From: Orientallactaga sibirica
Taxonomy: Eukaryota > Chordata > Mammalia > Rodentia > Dipodidae
Direction of reading: 5' to 3'
DNA: 64,000 nucleotides
Assembly: GCA_036365145.1 (NCBI GenBank)
Contig: JAEOAD010002566.1
Location: 5,301,501 to 5,365,500 of the forward strand
Made by a program: the position numbers and the translations under genes. Positions 34,336-64,000 of the stretch are shown here, one piece after another (the stretch's first letter is position 1; each line of letters starts with the position of its first letter). Below the pieces are notes generated by a model. It was not told the origin of the DNA and did not search any database. It saw nothing but the letters and a program-made list of their open reading frames with translations.

Positions 34336-36355
34336 TACTCACACAGCCACATACACACACAAGCAAACCCCTAAGGGATTTTAAACTCCTCTTATCCTTA
34401 GGCAAGGGAAAGTAGGGGGTTTACGTTAGGATAGTTGAGGACAACAGACTTCTAGATGCTTCTTGAGTGCTCCAGAACAGGATGCTATAAAACCTGGCAG
34501 CTGGCAACCTACTGATGTGGCACATTTGTCAGAGTTCTGATGCACCCTTCAAACTTAAACCATGCCCCGGCTATCATTATGACGCCATCAGTCTGGTAGG
34601 GGGAGAAGGAAGATGAAGAGTCTGGTGAAAACCAGTCTTGCAAGCATAGTTTTAGATAAACATTCCTTAAATGATTAACAGAGGTTGCAGGTAAAGGGAG
34701 GAGAAGGCATGTCTTAGAAAAGCGTCAGGGGAGTTGCCCACAACAAAGAGAGCAGCAAAAAGATAACCCTGCTGACAGTTTGCCCTCCAAAATGAAGCAG
34801 TCAGCTCCAGTGACGCTGCGGGTTGTTTCAGTTCTCCATGCCATTAGCATTATACACTCCATTTTCTTCAAAGTCACTGGAGCTCAAGAGTCTAGCAAGA
34901 GTGGGGCTCCCACATTAACACACCCAGTAACATTGACAGAAAAGGGCTAACAAGTCCTTAGTTGTGAAGCACTTTTCCCAGCTACATTTTATGTACTGAT
35001 TCATTTAATTCTCATAACACTTTGTGGTCACAAAAAAAATTATTCTTTTATTTCCATGTTACAGAGAAACAAACCCAAGACACAAAAAGATTAAATGACT
35101 TCTCAGGAGAACAGAGAATCAATCCAGCATACTGACGGCCCCTCAATAATGGTCCAACTGTAACATCCATCCATCATCCTGCGTTTGGAGCATGGTGCTC
35201 CCATGTGCCGAATCTCCTGTCACTGTGTTTGGAGCATGGTCCTCCCATGCTCGGCATCTGTTCAGAAATCCAGCATGCTGCACCTTCCAAACCCAACTGA
35301 AGCCTCTCTGCTTCCAGACGCTCCTGCTCTGGTGGAGAAGGTAGGACATAACCTCTGCCGTCCTCCGGCCCTCAGCCAGGGAAGGGTACTTGTCAAAAAC
35401 TGGGTGTTCCTGGCAGCAGACCACAGCCACTGCCTAGATTTTGGTGCTCAAAGGGAAGAAACTTACAGGCAAGTCGCTGGGCAACGTGTCATTTCGTGGC
35501 CAGCCGTGATAAGGTGAGGGACAGAGTGAGGGACGAGCTACAGACAGGACATGGCACCTGAAAGCAGACACTGCTGCAGATGACTGGCTTGATGGCCCCT
35601 TAGCTCCCGTTGTTAATCTTAGAGAGTTGGGAGGAGCCTGGAGAAAGTATCTGGGGGCTGAGCACGGAGCAACCTATTTACAGACCAGCAGTCACAAACA
35701 GAAGCTCCGGTTTGAGGCCCTTGTCGAATCTCAATCCACCACATTCTAGCTGAGGTTTGGAGCAAGTGACAGCATCCCAATAAAGGAACCAGACAGAATA
35801 GTTTTTATCAGAAAAGTAGGATCATTGTACGTGACTTCTGAGCATCTGCTCTGTTCCAGGCCTCGTGCTAGGGCCCTGCTGTGAGCAAGAGCTCTAGTCA
35901 CTGCCCGCTCTTATCTGGTGATGTCTGGTGACAACATATTGAGGGGCAGAGCTGGAAGCTACTCATTCATTACAGTACCACTGTCTTCCAAGAAAATGGG
36001 ACTTGGCTAGAAAGCCTTTGGTGGGTCACTAGGGACCTCTGTGTTCCCCATCCAAGCCTGCCACACATGGCTGTGACAGCACCAACCTGCTGGATGGTAA
36101 CACACATGACATTCTCAGACTCCTGCTATCCAGTGACGAGCCCTGGCCACACAGAGCTATTCAAAATAGTTAAAATGAGAATAACTGAAATAAAAGAAAA
36201 CGTTCCGGTCCTTAGTTGCACTGATCACGTGTTCAGTATTCACAGTGGAGGACAAACAAATCTGCAACCCAGCATAACCCCACCCCACGCACACACCACA
36301 CAGCAGAACCAGGTAGACACTGTCCCGGGCTTCCTGCACTCTGCCCAGCAGCCAC

Positions 36356-62942
<26,587 letters not shown>

Positions 62943-63177
62943 CTGAAGTAAGAGAAAACAGATGGTCATGAGAACTGTTTTACCTCCAGACTTCCTCAAG
63001 GTTCCTGCGTCCCACAGCTGGAAAACTCAGCCAATTTGCCCTTCCCTTCCTATTGCCCAGATTGGGGGCCTCTCCAGCCTAATACTCACTCATCAGTGTT
63101 AATGAATCCATGCTAATGAATTCTGGAATTGGGCTTCACATTGGAGATGGAGGACAGTGGACAGGGGAACACTCAGA

Positions 63178-63490
63178 AGCCTGGCCTGGTGGCACAAGTC
63201 TGCAATCCAGATACTTGGGAGGCAGTATTGCAAATTTAAGGCCAGCCTGAGTTATAGAGCAAGACTGTCTCAAATACATAAACAATAACAAAAATTCAAA
63301 GCTGGAGACATGGTTTAGTGGTGGAGCATTTGTCTATTATCTACCAGTGAGGAGCTAGGGACACGGCTGAATAGTAGAGCACCTACCCAGAACCCACAGG
63401 TGAGGGACTGAGGGTTGGCTCGGTGGTAGAATGCTCACTAAGCATGTGCCAGGCCCAAGGTTCCATTCTCAGCAACACACAGAAAAAGAA
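63178..63490 (+). repeat. B1-ID composite SINE with three heads and a tail
   Basis: B1 about 63178-63275, heads with TGGTTTAGTGG, CGGCTGAATAG and TGGCTCGGTGG, then tail AAGGTTCCATTCTCAGCAAC. Confidence 0.8.
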
Positions 63491-63499
63491 ACAATCTCA

Positions 63500-64000
63500 A
63501 AATGATGAGTCGAAAACATTACCACCACCCTCTAGCTATAGAAAATCAGACAGAACACTGCATTCTGAAAACATCACCGCCACCCTCTAGCTATAGAAAA
63601 TCAGACAGAACACTGCATTCTGAAAACGTCACCGCCTCCCTCTAGCTATAGAAAATCAGACAGAACACTGCATTCTGAAATCAAAGAACACCACCGCCTC
63701 CCTCTAGCTATAGAAAATCAGACAGAACACTGCATTCTATAGAAAAAGACGAACACTGCATTCCTCTAGCTATAGAAAATCAGACAGAACACTGCATTCT
63801 GGAAAGCTATAGAAAATCAGACAGAACACTGCATTCTGAAAAAAAGCGTCACCACCCCCTCTAGCTATGGAAAATCAGATAGAACACTGCATTCTGACAG
63901 AACACGCATTCACCGCCTCCCTCTAGCTATAGAAAATCAGACAGAACACTGCATTCTGAAAATCAGACAGAACACTGCATTCTGAAAACGCCTCCCTCTA
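63500..64000 (+). repeat. ~50-bp minisatellite, about ten units, running off the window
   Basis: CTCTAGCTATAGAAAATCAG, ACAGAACACTGCATTCTGAA repeated with variable spacers (CACCGCC). Units vary in length and several are truncated. Confidence 0.9.

Larger units (their letters stand above)
26794..36060. other. Interval between PLA2G4C and LIG1 without recognised coding exon
   Basis: Holds SINEs, LINE-1 blocks and a DNA transposon listed separately. Unique stretches at about 31590-33600 and 34340-36060 show no exon I can recognise and no strong CpG-rich promoter. A 5' non-coding PLA2G4C exon and promoter should lie here but could not be located. Confidence 0.5.

Noticed and set aside
35143..35430. 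95-codon minus-strand frame between LIG1 and PLA2G4C
   Set aside because: No recognisable domain, no fit to either gene and no clear splice context; it also contains a repeated GGAGCATGGT segment.

Overview
This is mammalian, rodent genomic DNA. It contains spliced genes with phase-consistent GT/AG exons, dense B1 and B2-superfamily SINEs and LINE-1 pieces. The commonest SINE has a B2-like head, a conserved body and a pyrimidine-rich then AAATAAATAAA tail. From memory this matches the DIP family of jerboas (Dipodidae), so a jerboa is the most likely source. That species call is an inference.

Two genes lie on the minus strand in the same order as human 19q13.3. Positions 36356-62942 hold the last 21 coding exons of LIG1 (DNA ligase 1), 727 complete codons with no frame break, from the acidic N-terminal tail to the stop. 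The N-terminal exons with the PCNA-binding box lie beyond the right edge. Positions 3122-26793 hold nine exons of PLA2G4C (cytosolic phospholipase A2 gamma), covering the N-terminus, the oxyanion motif, the nucleophile-serine motif and the linker. The exons with the catalytic aspartate and C-terminus lie beyond the left edge. Every exon junction was checked by counting bases: exon lengths and phases agree throughout both genes. No RNA gene, CRISPR array or prokaryotic element is present.

Layout: 1-3100 repeats and unassigned intron; 3122-26793 PLA2G4C exons separated by SINE/LINE-rich introns, with an 8-9 copy 91-bp minisatellite at 21.2-22.0 kb; 26.8-36.1 kb a gap with no gene recognised, filled by SINEs, two LINE-1 blocks and an old DNA transposon; 36.4-62.9 kb LIG1, whose introns hold minisatellites at 42.7-44.9, 50.2-50.7 and 53.3-53.9 kb; another array runs off the right edge from 63.5 kb.

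The most unusual object is the 42.7-44.9 kb array. About 40 tandem copies of a ~51-bp unit equal the A-box head of an ID-type SINE and end in one ordinary ID-type tail. Shorter versions with 2-6 heads, several fused to B1, occur at 14.5, 37.3, 39.2, 50.9, 61.5 and 63.3 kb. This looks like a composite SINE family whose promoter head multiplies in tandem. The two genes are not known to act in one pathway; their proximity is conserved synteny.
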